Assembly: GCF_000184705.1 (NCBI RefSeq)
Contig: NC_014831.1
Coordinates: 1,860,001-1,924,000 of the forward strand
Source of the DNA: Thermaerobacter marianensis DSM 12885
GTDB taxonomy: Bacteria > Bacillota > Sulfobacillia > Thermaerobacterales > Thermaerobacteraceae
Reading direction: 5' to 3'
Length of the DNA: 64,000 nt
Shown here: in pieces, positions 25,374-34,489 of the stretch
How positions within the stretch are numbered: the stretch's first letter is position 1
Layout of the letters: each line of letters begins with the position of its first letter
Translations under genes and position numbers: made by a program
Notes under the pieces: generated by a model
Databases searched by the model: none
What the model was told of the DNA's origin: nothing
Seen by the model: the letters and a program-made list of their open reading frames with translations, nothing else

Positions 25374-26315
25374 CTACATCGCAGGTTGGGGCTCGCCGCC
25401 CAGCTCGCGCAGGCCCGCATCCCCCTCCAGGCGGAAAGCGGGGTTGAGCCAGTACCGAACCCGGGCCACCCGGTCTTGGAACTGCAGGAGCTGCTGGCCC
25501 AGGGCTTGCACGTCCAGGGCCACCTCGGCCACGGAGCTGGGCTTGCCGGGCTTCAGCCACGCCTCCCGGCCCGGCTCGAGGCGTACCAGCCGGTCGAGGT
25601 CGCCGATCCGGAAGAACGGGTCGTGAAACTCCACGTGCAACAGGAACAGCGGTTCCTGGATGCCCCGGCCGCGGGCCTGGCGGAACCGGGTCCCTTTCCA
25701 GAGGCCCTCCAGCACCAGATCGACGTCATCGGGCGTGAGGTCCGTCTCCTTCGCCAGGGCGGCGTTGATGATGCCGTGCATGGCGAAGACGGCAAAGGGC
25801 ACGATGTACGTGGTCCAGATGGTACCCTGCCCCTTGGCACGATCGTCCTCCGAGGCCATCACCACCGTGCCCTGGACGTACCGGCTCTCCACTGGATGGA
25901 GGGAGTGGGCCCAGCCGAACTGGACCGGCCCCGTCAGGTGGAAGGACACCTTGCTGACGGAGTACACCACCCCGAAGGCCCGCACGTCGAAGGCCTTCCG
26001 CGGCAGTTCCTCCCGGGCCTTGTCGGGGCTGATCCCCAGCACCTGCTCTGCCAGGGCACGCCGTCCCAGGAGGTTGCCCTCGGCGGAACGGGCCTCACGG
26101 ACGTACACGTGCTTGGTGCCGTCCCCGCCGTCGGGATACCGCGCCAGCACGTAGTCGCGGACGTCCCGCTTGATGCTGACGTCGGACAGGCTGATCCGCC
26201 CGTCTTCCTCGTCGAAGAGCCGCCGGGCATCGCTGTCGCTCAGCGGATCCCGGTTGGGGATTCCATCCTTGACCGACTTGACGAAGAGTAGCTCGCCGCT
26301 CCGCACCTCCGCCAT
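25374..26315 (-). CDS. cas7: CRISPR-associated protein Cas7 (type I-B, Csh2-like)
   Basis: 313 residues. Csh2-type N-terminus ELLFVKSVKDGIPNRDPLSD, DVSIKRDVRDYVLARY, and the hallmark FDVRAFGVVYSVSKVSFHLTGPVQFGWAHSLHP. The usual NGDP is here NRDP. Cas7 forms the crRNA-covering backbone of Cascade. It lies 20 nt after cas8b and 5 nt before cas5. Confidence 0.93.
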   Translation of the reverse strand: MAEVRSGELLFVKSVKDGIPNRDPLSDSDARRLFDEEDGRISLSDVSIKRDVRDYVLARYPDGGDGTKHVYVREARSAEGNLLGRRALAEQVLGISPDKAREELPRKAFDVRAFGVVYSVSKVSFHLTGPVQFGWAHSLHPVESRYVQGTVVMASEDDRAKGQGTIWTTYIVPFAVFAMHGIINAALAKETDLTPDDVDLVLEGLWKGTRFRQARGRGIQEPLFLLHVEFHDPFFRIGDLDRLVRLEPGREAWLKPGKPSSVAEVALDVQALGQQLLQFQDRVARVRYWLNPAFRLEGDAGLRELGGEPQPAM

Positions 26316-26335
26316 GCGTCACCCTCCTCGCCGGC

Positions 26336-28435
26336 TTACGCCGTTTCCTCCGCCGCGGCGGTCGCGTTGGCGTCGGCCGCGGCGTCGGCGTCGCGGCCCT
26401 GTCGCCCCAGGTCGGCCAGCAAGTACCCCGCCCAGAAACCGGCCATGAACCGGTCGGCCTCCTGACGGAGTTCCCGGGCCATCCGCTGGGCCTGGACCAG
26501 CAGCACGCCGTTCAGCGTCCGGAACCGCTCGGGCAGGGCCATGTCAAGCCGGGTCGCGTACTCGGCAAAGCGGGTCAGGGCCCGGGTGACGATGGTCTCC
26601 GGGGTCAGGTTGGTGCCGAAGGTCATGACCCGATGCTTGAGGAACTCCCGGCCGCGGGTCGCGGCATAGTACTGCCGGGCGAACTGCCGGGTGAGGTCGC
26701 CGACGGCGAAGCCCAGTTCTTCCACGTCGGCCAGCTCGAGCTCCGTCACCGGCGCGGTCCGGAGCAAAGCCTGCAGTTCCTGCCACGGACGAATGGCGAG
26801 CACCTCCCCTGCCGGCCACTGGCCGGCGATCTCTTGGTGGTACCGCTGCCAGAAGTCGCGAAAGACCAGGTAGAGCCGGACCTCATCGACCAAGCGGAAG
26901 TACGCCTCCCGGTCGCCCAGCCGCCGGCCGAGCTCCGCCAGCCGGAGGGCCAGGTTCCGGACGAACCGGCGGTAGGAGATGGGGCGGCGGCGCAGCACGG
27001 TCTCCATGCTTTGCCACACGTAACCCGCCCCGTAGGCCCGAATCAGCAAAGCCGGCAGGATCCGGAGCCGGCTGTCGAAGTCCCCCGCGCCGCCCCCCGC
27101 CTGCTCCATGAGCAGGCGCTGGTTCGCCACGACCTGTCCCAGGACGTCTTGCACCTGGTAGGCCACGGTGGGGACCACGTCTTCGATCATGGCGCGGAGG
27201 TGGATGTCGCCGCGTTCCGGCGCCCCGCTGTAGTAGACCAGGGTGATGCGGTACAAGTCGTTGAAGAACTCGTCGGCCACCGCGAACTGGAACCCGGCCA
27301 CCGCGTCCAGGTGGCGCGTCCATCCCCCCTCCCGCTGCCGCATATGAGAGATGCCTGCACAGAACGGGTCGGCGGACTCCGGGTCATCCAGCAGCCGGTC
27401 GGAGACGGGCAACACGAAGCCGGCACCATAGATGGTGCCAGGCACGCGGCCCCGTTCGACCGCCTCCCGCCCGCTGGGGCTGTCGACGGGTGCGAACAGC
27501 TCTCGGGTCAGCCAGAGGGGGAGGGGTTGCGTCATCCACCCAAAGACCTGGGCGCCTTGGGTCAAGGCGGCATAACAGTCGGAGCAAAGGCCCGCGCCTT
27601 GGACCAGTTCCTCTGCGTCCAGCGTTTCTGGCAGCGGCGCCTCCCACGTCGGTGCAAACCACGGCCAGGCTTTGGAGTAGATGGACACCACGTGGGCTTC
27701 CCGGTGACAGAGGGTACACGCCGCACGGATCTGCCCGTGAATCGCCCCCTCCTCCGCCTTGGCCGCCCAAACCAGCGGCACCAGCGAGGGCAAGTGGGCC
27801 ACCACCCGGTGCCCCGGCCGGAGCTTGCTCGGGCCGAGGTCCACGGTCACAGGACCACTGGCGTCTGTTCCGGCCGCAAGGTACCGGTACGGCCCCGTGT
27901 CTCGGACCGGAAGAATGAGGAGAAGCCCCATGACCTTGCGGTTCTTGCCAGCTCGGGCCAGCGACGCTCGTTGCATGGTGGCGGCCACGGCCTCGGCGAT
28001 CGTCCGAACGGACGCCTGGGACCGGATCTGAGTCCGCTCCCACCTCGCCGCAATGAAGCTCTCCACGGGATCCGGATCCTGGAAGGTCACCATGTCCCCC
28101 TCATACACGATGTAGGCCGGTACGGGATAACGCCCCTGGGGCTTTCGCGGGTTGCCGCCACGAGGAATCGTGAACGGCGCGGCCACGGCCACATCAGGCT
28201 TGACCTCCACCACCTCGGTCTTGCCCTGGACCCGTCGGCTGGTCCAATCTTGGAGATCCCACGCTGCGAGGGGGCAATCGGGCCGGGTCTCGTCGACCTC
28301 GACGATCATCACGTTGCAGAAGAAGCCCACGGCCTGTGAGCTCGTCACGTCCGTGATGTCGAGCAGCGTCTGGCGTGCCTCCTGGGCCCGCGCCAGAAAC
28401 GGCCGCCCGAGGCGGACCAGGTTCTCAATCAGCAC
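26336..28435 (-). CDS. cas8b: CRISPR-associated Cas8b large subunit (TM1802/Csh1-like)
   Basis: 699 residues. A zinc-finger region CTLCHREAH ... GLCSDCYAAL (two CxxC pairs) near residue 250 is typical of TM1802-type Cas8b. N-terminal LIENLVRLGRPFL and the helical C-terminus (FGTNLTPETIVTRALTRFAEY) fit as well. Cas8 recognises the PAM and recruits Cas3. The start overlaps the end of cas6 by 11 nt and cas7 follows after 20 nt. A short run of Ala/Asp (ADAAADANATAAAEE) ends the protein. Confidence 0.9.
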   Translation of the reverse strand: MLIENLVRLGRPFLARAQEARQTLLDITDVTSSQAVGFFCNVMIVEVDETRPDCPLAAWDLQDWTSRRVQGKTEVVEVKPDVAVAAPFTIPRGGNPRKPQGRYPVPAYIVYEGDMVTFQDPDPVESFIAARWERTQIRSQASVRTIAEAVAATMQRASLARAGKNRKVMGLLLILPVRDTGPYRYLAAGTDASGPVTVDLGPSKLRPGHRVVAHLPSLVPLVWAAKAEEGAIHGQIRAACTLCHREAHVVSIYSKAWPWFAPTWEAPLPETLDAEELVQGAGLCSDCYAALTQGAQVFGWMTQPLPLWLTRELFAPVDSPSGREAVERGRVPGTIYGAGFVLPVSDRLLDDPESADPFCAGISHMRQREGGWTRHLDAVAGFQFAVADEFFNDLYRITLVYYSGAPERGDIHLRAMIEDVVPTVAYQVQDVLGQVVANQRLLMEQAGGGAGDFDSRLRILPALLIRAYGAGYVWQSMETVLRRRPISYRRFVRNLALRLAELGRRLGDREAYFRLVDEVRLYLVFRDFWQRYHQEIAGQWPAGEVLAIRPWQELQALLRTAPVTELELADVEELGFAVGDLTRQFARQYYAATRGREFLKHRVMTFGTNLTPETIVTRALTRFAEYATRLDMALPERFRTLNGVLLVQAQRMARELRQEADRFMAGFWAGYLLADLGRQGRDADAAADANATAAAEETA

Positions 28436-29501
28436 CCACCTCGACCTCCCGCGCTGCCGTGGCGCCGGGGACCGTGCCGCCGGCCGCCGCCCGGCCGTCC
28501 GCCGCCTCTTTCAAACCGCCAGGACCCGCCGGCACCACCGGTCCTGGTTCGGTCCGCCGGGACGCACCGGTGCCGCGCTCGCCTTCCCGGGTCGGGATTG
28601 GATCGCACAGCCCGAAGCCCTGCGCGTTCTTCGACCCGAAGCCCGCTTCGAGCCCGAGCGCGATGAGCACCGGGTCACCGTCGATGACGAACTGCCCGGT
28701 GAACCCCTTGATCACGCCGTGGCGGAACCGGGCCACGTGGCCGCGGGCGGGGCCGCGCCAGCGGATCCGCACGCCCGGTCCTTCGTAGGTCCGGCCGGTG
28801 AAGGCCTCCCACTTGCGGACCAGGTTCTCGGCGACCAGTCGTTCGAACTCGCCGCTCCGCGGCTCGAAGAAGTAGGTGAAACGGCTCCCATCGGGCCGGT
28901 TGACGGTGCTGTACACCGTGATGGGCGTCCGCGCCCGGAGCGTCACCGGCGGGGTGACCGGGGGAAGCTCCTCGAAACGCACGGCCTCGACCTCGACCAC
29001 CTGGGTGCCGAGGCGGAGCGCCCCCAGCTGGAGGGCCCGGGAGGAGGCGGCGTGGATCACGGGCGCGTAGGGCGAGCTCAGGGTGAAGCGGACGCTGCCC
29101 GTGAACCGGATGATCTTGCCGTCCCGGGCGTTGACCGCACGCCGGTTGTCAAAGCCGCCCGCGGCGGCTGCCGCAACCGCTGCCCGCCCGCCGGCCGGTT
29201 CGTCCGCCGGGTCGGCCTGAGTGGGCGCCGCCGCAGCCGCCGCGCCGGACGTGCCGGCACGCGCGGTGGTCGTCCATCCCGCCGCAGCGTGGGCCCGCTC
29301 GATGGTGTAGACCCCCTCCAGCCGCGAAAAGGTGAACATTTTGTACCTCCGCGCCCCGCGGGTGAACCCCTGGTCGTGAAGGAACTCGGCGACCTCCGTT
29401 CCCTCCAGCAGGTGGTAGACCAGGCCCTGAAGCATGCTGTTGTACTGCAGTGGCAGGACCAGCTGCCGCGACGCCGGTCGCAGCTCGAAGATGGCCCGCA
29501 T
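28425..29501 (-). CDS. cas6: CRISPR pre-crRNA endonuclease Cas6
   Basis: 358 residues, long for Cas6 (usually about 230-270). The C-terminal glycine-rich RAMP motif is clear: VIKGFTGQFVIDGDPVLIALGLEAGFGSKNAQGFGL. The N-terminal ferredoxin-like part starts MRAIFELRPASRQLVLPLQYNSMLQGLVYHLL; a His in this region may be catalytic. Extra length comes from an Ala-rich insert (about residues 76-116) and a 55-residue Gly/Ala/Glu tail after the last motif. GGGGGG precedes the ATG. It is the first structural gene of the cas operon, directly after the WYL regulator. Confidence 0.9.
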   Translation of the reverse strand: MRAIFELRPASRQLVLPLQYNSMLQGLVYHLLEGTEVAEFLHDQGFTRGARRYKMFTFSRLEGVYTIERAHAAAGWTTTARAGTSGAAAAAAPTQADPADEPAGGRAAVAAAAAGGFDNRRAVNARDGKIIRFTGSVRFTLSSPYAPVIHAASSRALQLGALRLGTQVVEVEAVRFEELPPVTPPVTLRARTPITVYSTVNRPDGSRFTYFFEPRSGEFERLVAENLVRKWEAFTGRTYEGPGVRIRWRGPARGHVARFRHGVIKGFTGQFVIDGDPVLIALGLEAGFGSKNAQGFGLCDPIPTREGERGTGASRRTEPGPVVPAGPGGLKEAADGRAAAGGTVPGATAAREVEVGAD

Positions 29502-29642
29502 GAAGACCCCCCTGTTCTCCCCCGCTGGGGATCCACCGTGCTCGACCTCGAAGCGTCCTGCTGGGCCGGTGCTGCTTCCACCGTACCGAGGGCACCCTGT
29601 CAGAAGACGTCATCGTGCTTAAGCAAGTGGTGCCCGGCGCGG

Positions 29643-30698
29643 TCACCGGCCCACGTCCGCGCCATGCCCGCCCTGTCCCTTCGAAGGCGCTGGGCGTTCA
29701 CCGCGGCCCCGATACTGGGCCAGCATCGCCTCCGCCTCGGCCGCCATCGCCTCGCGCAGCGAAGGCGGCTCCAGCACCTCGACACCGGCGCCGAACTGCA
29801 GCAGCCAGCGCATGATCTCGTCGGTCCCGAGGACCTGGAAGGACAGGACCAGGGAGCCGTCCGGTTCGTCCCGGGCGTCCTGGCTCGGGTGCCACACGCG
29901 GCCCCGCACGTAGCGGGCCTGGGGCGGCCGGAACCGCACCACCACCCGCTGGCGCTCGGCGCCCCGCTGGAGGCGCCAGGCCTCACCAAAGTACACGTCG
30001 GGGGAGAATCGCTCGGGGGAAGGAGGAGGAAAGGTTTCCGGCAGGACCTCGATCTCCCGGATCCGGTCGACGGCGAAGGTCCGCACGTCCCGGCGCCAGC
30101 GGCAGTAACCGGCCACGTACCACGCGCCCTCGTAGTAGCGCAGGTGGTACGGCTCGATCAGCCGCTCCGTCTCCTCGTCCCGGGAGGCCGTGTAGTAGCG
30201 CAGCCGGACCACCCGGCAGCCGTCGATGGCCTCGCGCAACCGGGCCAACCGCTCGCCGACGGCTTGCGGATCGCCGCGGGCGGGCTCGAAGAAGAAGGAC
30301 ACGCGGCTGGCCAGGGCGCCCAGGTCGACGCTCACCGGGTCCGGCAAGAGGAACGGGAGCTTGTCCAGAAGCGCCTGAAAGGGTTCCTCCAGACCGTGGG
30401 CCCGGACCGACTCCAGCGCCTGCAGGCCCAGCACCAGCGCCAGCGCCTCGCCGGCGCCCAGCCGGACCCCACCGTCCCCGAAGCTGGGAACCCAGTCGGG
30501 GTCGGTCAGGTAGAACCCGTTCCGGCTGCGGTCGAACTCCACTGGGGCGTAGAAGTCGTCCCTGAGGACATCCAGGTCGCGGTGGATCGTCCGGGCGGTG
30601 ACCTCCAGCCGTTGCGCCAGGGTGCGGGCGTTCGGATACCGCCCCCACTTGAGCTCACGGACGATGAACATCAGACGAAAGAGCCGGGACCGCTGCAT
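29643..30698 (-). CDS. WYL-domain HTH transcriptional regulator
   Basis: 351 residues from ATG 30698 (MQRSRLFRLMFIVREL); an upstream in-frame ATG at 30764 adds 22 unlikely residues. N-terminal DeoR-type winged HTH (LAQRLEVTARTIHRDLDVLRDDF), WYL domain (VRLRYYTASRDEETERLIEPYHLRYYEGAWYVAGYC) and WCX region at the C-terminus. WYL proteins bind nucleic acids or nucleotides and often regulate CRISPR or phage-defence operons. Its position 141 nt upstream of cas6, same strand, suggests control of this cas operon. Confidence 0.93.
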   Translation of the reverse strand: MQRSRLFRLMFIVRELKWGRYPNARTLAQRLEVTARTIHRDLDVLRDDFYAPVEFDRSRNGFYLTDPDWVPSFGDGGVRLGAGEALALVLGLQALESVRAHGLEEPFQALLDKLPFLLPDPVSVDLGALASRVSFFFEPARGDPQAVGERLARLREAIDGCRVVRLRYYTASRDEETERLIEPYHLRYYEGAWYVAGYCRWRRDVRTFAVDRIREIEVLPETFPPPSPERFSPDVYFGEAWRLQRGAERQRVVVRFRPPQARYVRGRVWHPSQDARDEPDGSLVLSFQVLGTDEIMRWLLQFGAGVEVLEPPSLREAMAAEAEAMLAQYRGRGERPAPSKGQGGHGADVGR

Positions 30699-31043
30699 GG
30701 TCCCTGCATCCCCCCATCCCCAGAACTCCCCGTTGCGATACGGAAGTTCCAAAGGATGGGGCATTTTCCTGCCGAACGTTGCCGGCGATTGCCGACTTTT
30801 GGCCCCAAGCGGTCCCGTCGCCCCGCAGGTGGGGCGAACACCGGTTCATCCCGCTGGGGAGGCCACCACCCGCGGGATCGCCCCGTTCCCTGTACCCCGG
30901 GTCCGCCGGGGGAGGACCCGGCCGGACGGCGACCCGGCGCACCGCGCCGGGCCCGGCCCCCCGCGGCGGCGCCATGTCAGGTCGTGGCCGCCGGCCGCGT
31001 GGCAGGGAACATCCGCCGGCCGGGCCACAGGAAACGCCCGCCC
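30699..31043. other. Intergenic region between pepV and WYL regulator
   Basis: About 345 nt, no gene seen. It should hold the promoter of the WYL/cas operon and the end of the pepV transcript. Two palindromes are visible: CCGGGTCC/GGACCCGG (30897-30921) and CCCGGCGC/GCGCCGGG (30933-30951). No CRISPR repeat is present. Confidence 0.5.
30933..30951 (-). terminator. GC-rich hairpin downstream of pepV
   Basis: CCCGGCGC and GCGCCGGG with a 3-nt loop, about 90 nt past the pepV stop. No T-tract, so terminator function is uncertain. Confidence 0.3.
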
Positions 31044-32729
31044 TCACCGTCCCTGGGGAGCGAACATCAGCCGGTACAGGGCCCGGGCGTAGATGCGGAC
31101 GCAGCGCAACAGGTCGTCGATGCCCCAGTACTCGTCGGGCTCGTGGGCCAGCTCCCGCTGCCCCGGGAACAGCGGCCCGAAGGCCACGCCGTTCTCGAGC
31201 ACCCGGGCGTAGGTGCCGCCGCCGATGGCCAGCGGCCGTGCCCCCTGGTCGCCCGTCTCCTCCCGGTACACGGCCAGCAGCTGCTGGACGATCTCGCTGT
31301 CCTCGGGAACGTAGTGGGGCGGCATGTCCTCCCGGGACTCGACCCGCCAGCCGGTGTCGGCCAGAGCCGCCTCCAGCCGCCGGGCCAGCTCCCGGGCCGA
31401 CGCCGTCACCGGATAGCGGACGTTGCAGTCGGCGTAGAGAATCGCACCGGCCGCGCCGCTCCCTTCCGCACCGGCGCCGCCGCTTCCTGCCGAACCGGGC
31501 GCGCCGCCCACCAGGCGCACCACGCCCAGGTTCACCGTCAGCGGTCCGGACACCGGGTCGGCGGTGGCGATGCCAAAGCCCGCGCCGTCGGTGCGAGCCC
31601 CGGCCTCGGCCAGGAACGCCAGGTCGGACGAACGCGGCAGGGCCGGCCCCAGCACCCGGGCCAGGGCACCCAGCAGCCCGGCCACGGCGTTGATGCCCTT
31701 CTCCGGGTGCATGGCGTGGGCGGCGGCGCCCCGGGCCTCCACCACCAGGCGGTCGCCTTCGACCCGCGCTTCGATGCGGGCGCGCCCGGGCCCGCCGCCG
31801 TCGCTCAGGCGCCGGGCCAGTTCGTCCAGGGACGGGGCGCCGGGACCTTCGACGGCCAGCTCGGCGACGGCGTGCTCGGGGACCACGTTGACCCGGGTGC
31901 CGCCTTCCAGGCGGACCAGGCGCGCCCGCCAGCCGCGTTGGCCGGATGCTACGGTAGCGCCCCGTGTCCCCGCGCCGGCACCGCCCGTTGCCGACGCCGC
32001 ACCGCCCGCTCCGGCGTTGGCCGGTTCGTCCGAAACGACCGGCAGTTCCAGGCTCAGGCGGAAGGTCCAGATGCCCTTCTCCGCATGGACCAGAGGGAAC
32101 ATGGCGTCGGGGCTGAAGCCCAGGGCGGGCTGGGGCTCCCGGGCGAAGTAGTACTTGACGCATTCGAAACCCGATTCCTCGTTGCCGCCCACCACCAGCC
32201 GCGCCCGCCGGGCGGGGCGTTGGCCCGCGGCCAGGGCCAGGTCGGCCACCGCCTTCATGGCGTACAGGGCCGCTACCGTGGGGCCCTTGTCGTCCACCGC
32301 GCCGCGGGCGTAGATCTTGCCGTCGTGGATCTCGGCCGCGTAAGGCGGGTGGGTCCAGCCGGTGCCCTCCGGCACCACGTCCACGTGGCCGAGCACGGCG
32401 ATCCACTCCTCGCCCTCGCCGATCTCGGCATCGATGGCGTAGCCATCGATGTTGCGGGTGCGGAAGCCCATGGCCTCCGCCCGGCGGCGGACCCATTCCA
32501 GGGCCTCCGCCACGCCGGGCCCGAAGGGCTGACCCGGGGCCGGGTCGTCCTGGACGCTGCGGATCCGGCACAGGGCCTGGACCGCCGCCACCATCTCCTG
32601 GCGATGGTCCTCCAGCCACCGGTCCAGTTGCGCCACGAAACGGGATTCACCGGCGTCGTGGGCCTCGCCGGCCCCCGCCCCTCCGGGCTTTCCGGCGTTC
32701 GTGGCGCGGGTGTCGCCTTCGCCTGCCAC
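31044..32729 (-). CDS. pepV: M20 family dipeptidase PepV
   Basis: 561 residues from GTG 32729, preceded by AAAGGAA at a 9-nt spacing. M20 zinc-peptidase motifs: VLGHVDVVPEGTGW (HxD), GRGAVDDKG-type segment ARGAVDDKGP, VVGGNEESGFECVKYY (catalytic Glu), and GGGTYARVLENGVAFGPLFPG near the C-terminus. Length is increased by Gly/Ala-rich inserts around residues 260-290 and 430-445. PepV cleaves Xaa dipeptides. Placement right after the amino-acid ABC transporter genes suggests peptide/amino-acid scavenging. Confidence 0.92.
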   Translation of the reverse strand: MAGEGDTRATNAGKPGGAGAGEAHDAGESRFVAQLDRWLEDHRQEMVAAVQALCRIRSVQDDPAPGQPFGPGVAEALEWVRRRAEAMGFRTRNIDGYAIDAEIGEGEEWIAVLGHVDVVPEGTGWTHPPYAAEIHDGKIYARGAVDDKGPTVAALYAMKAVADLALAAGQRPARRARLVVGGNEESGFECVKYYFAREPQPALGFSPDAMFPLVHAEKGIWTFRLSLELPVVSDEPANAGAGGAASATGGAGAGTRGATVASGQRGWRARLVRLEGGTRVNVVPEHAVAELAVEGPGAPSLDELARRLSDGGGPGRARIEARVEGDRLVVEARGAAAHAMHPEKGINAVAGLLGALARVLGPALPRSSDLAFLAEAGARTDGAGFGIATADPVSGPLTVNLGVVRLVGGAPGSAGSGGAGAEGSGAAGAILYADCNVRYPVTASARELARRLEAALADTGWRVESREDMPPHYVPEDSEIVQQLLAVYREETGDQGARPLAIGGGTYARVLENGVAFGPLFPGQRELAHEPDEYWGIDDLLRCVRIYARALYRLMFAPQGR

Positions 32730-32919
32730 CGGTCGCACTTCCTTTCTCGTGAAGCGATGTTCGGCGATGCCTCCTGGTGGGTCCCCAGCGGGTCCCTGGC
32801 AGGTCCGGGCCGTGTCCCCGTCGCCGCCGCGGGACACCCCGCCGGGTTCGCTCCGCCTCCCGGTCCCCCCGTCGTGGGCCGTACCGCCCAGTAACCGGCG
32901 CAGCCCGGCCCCCCAAGCC

Positions 32920-33699
32920 TTACTCGGCGTGCCACAGCACCCGGCCCAGAAAGTCCCGGGCCCGCGGGTGGCCGGGGTCGCGGAAGAACCGGTCGGGCGG
33001 CGCGTCCACCAGGATGCGGCCCTCGTCCATGAAGACGATGCGGTGGGCCACCTCCCGGGCGAAGCCCATCTCGTGGGTGACCACCACCATGGTATACCCC
33101 TGCCGGGCCACGTCCAGCATGACGTTGAGCACCTCGCCCGTCAGCTCGGGGTCCAGGGCGGAGGTGGGCTCGTCGAAGAGGATCACCTTCGGCCGCATGG
33201 CCAGGGCGCGGGCGATGGCCACCCGCTGCTGCTGGCCGCCCGACAGCTTGGACGGCCGGTGGTCCATGCGGTCCGCCAGGCCCACCCGGGCCAGCATCTC
33301 GCGGGCGATGCGCTCCGCCTCCTGGCGCGGCATCCGCCGCACCGTCACCAGCCCCTCCATCACGTTCTCCAGCGCCGTCATGTGGGGGAACAGGTTGAAC
33401 TGCTGGAAGACCATCCCGATCTCCTGGCGCTTGCGGTTCAGGTCGGCGGCGGACTCTTCCACCCAGCGGTTGCCCTGGCGGCGCCGGCCGATGGGCTGGC
33501 CGTCCACCAGGATCTCCCCTTCCTGCACGGGCTCCAGGTAGTTGATGGTCCGCAGCAGGGTCGACTTGCCGCTGCCGCTGGGGCCGGCGATGACCACCAC
33601 CTCGCCCCGGCGGATGGTCAGGTTGATGTCCTTGAGCACGTGCAGGTCGCCGTACCACTTGTTGACGCCGCGGAACTCGATCATCGGGGTGTCACTCAT
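32920..33699 (-). CDS. glnQ: Polar amino-acid ABC transporter ATP-binding protein
   Basis: 259 residues. Walker A GPSGSGKST (residues 40-48), Q-loop VFQQFNLFPHMTALENV, signature LSGGQQQRVAIARALAM, Walker B VILFDEPTSALDPEL and H-loop VVTHEMGFAREVAHRI, all GlnQ/HisP type. Its start overlaps the end of the permease gene by 8 nt, and the periplasmic-type binding protein is encoded just before. Substrate is probably a polar amino acid, not identifiable more closely. Confidence 0.93.
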   Translation of the reverse strand: MSDTPMIEFRGVNKWYGDLHVLKDINLTIRRGEVVVIAGPSGSGKSTLLRTINYLEPVQEGEILVDGQPIGRRRQGNRWVEESAADLNRKRQEIGMVFQQFNLFPHMTALENVMEGLVTVRRMPRQEAERIAREMLARVGLADRMDHRPSKLSGGQQQRVAIARALAMRPKVILFDEPTSALDPELTGEVLNVMLDVARQGYTMVVVTHEMGFAREVAHRIVFMDEGRILVDAPPDRFFRDPGHPRARDFLGRVLWHAE

Positions 33700-34369
33700 A
33701 ATCCTTCAGCTTCCTTTCCAGCCAAGAGCCCAGGGTGGTGAACAGGGTCGTCATGACCAGGTAGTAGAACGCGGCGTAGCCGAAGAACCACATGCCCCGG
33801 GCCGTGGCGTTGGCCAGCTGGCGCGAATACAGCATCAGCTCCTCCATGCTGATGATGGACACCAGCGACGAGTCCTTGAGCAGGGTGACGAACTCGTTGA
33901 CCATGGGCGGGATCATCCGCCGGTAGGCCTGGGGCAGGATGACCCGGCGCATGGCCTGGCCGTAGCTCATGCCCAGGGAGCGAGCCGCCTCCATCTGCCC
34001 CTTGGGAATGGACTCGATGCCCGCGCGGATGATCTCGGCCAGGTACGCCCCCGAGTTGACGGTGAGGGCGATCACCGCCGCCGGGAAGGGGTCCAGCACC
34101 ACGCCGTACTGCACCAGGCCGAAGTAGATGATGTAGATCTGCACCAGCAGCGGCGTGCCCCGGATGATCCACGTGTAGAACGATCCCACCCGGCGCAGGA
34201 TCTCGACCCGGGACAGCTTCATCAGCGCCACGATGAGCCCCACGACCAGCCCCAGGACGACGGCCACCGCCGTGACCTGGAGGGTCGTCAGGGCGCCTTG
34301 GACGTAAATGGGGGTGACCCGCTGGATGGCCCCCCAGAAGCCCAGTTCGACCAGGCCCGCTCGCGGCAT
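33692..34369 (-). CDS. Polar amino-acid ABC transporter permease
   Basis: 225 residues from ATG 34369 (MPRAGLVELGFWGAI) with GGAAG upstream. HisM/GlnP family: TPIYVQGALTTLQVTAVAVVLGLVVGL, the conserved RGTPLLVQIYIIYFGL, the EAA loop EAARSLGMSYGQAMRRVILPQAYRRMIPP, and five membrane helices. It likely forms a homodimer with the downstream ATPase. Confidence 0.93.
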   Translation of the reverse strand: MPRAGLVELGFWGAIQRVTPIYVQGALTTLQVTAVAVVLGLVVGLIVALMKLSRVEILRRVGSFYTWIIRGTPLLVQIYIIYFGLVQYGVVLDPFPAAVIALTVNSGAYLAEIIRAGIESIPKGQMEAARSLGMSYGQAMRRVILPQAYRRMIPPMVNEFVTLLKDSSLVSIISMEELMLYSRQLANATARGMWFFGYAAFYYLVMTTLFTTLGSWLERKLKDYE

Positions 34370-34489
34370 TCCACTTCCGTCCTTCCCCGGCGCCCGAAAC
34401 CGCACGCCGGCGCCACGGAGTCCGCGCGCCGGCGTGGGAACGGGGCCGTCAAGTCTTTCGTGAGGATCGGCTTCGGGTCACGGGTGAGC

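Noticed and set aside
25374-25560. N-terminally extended cas5 start at 25560
   Set aside because: The extra residues are antisense-like Arg/Gly/Pro sequence overlapping the end of cas7; the RAMP fold begins after ATG 25368.
21132-31043. CRISPR repeat-spacer array near the cas genes
   Set aside because: I looked through the intergenic regions on both sides and found no regularly spaced direct repeats.
28152-32894. Plus-strand open frame of about 1580 codons
   Set aside because: Runs antisense across cas6, the WYL regulator and pepV; no recognisable domain; an artefact of high GC.
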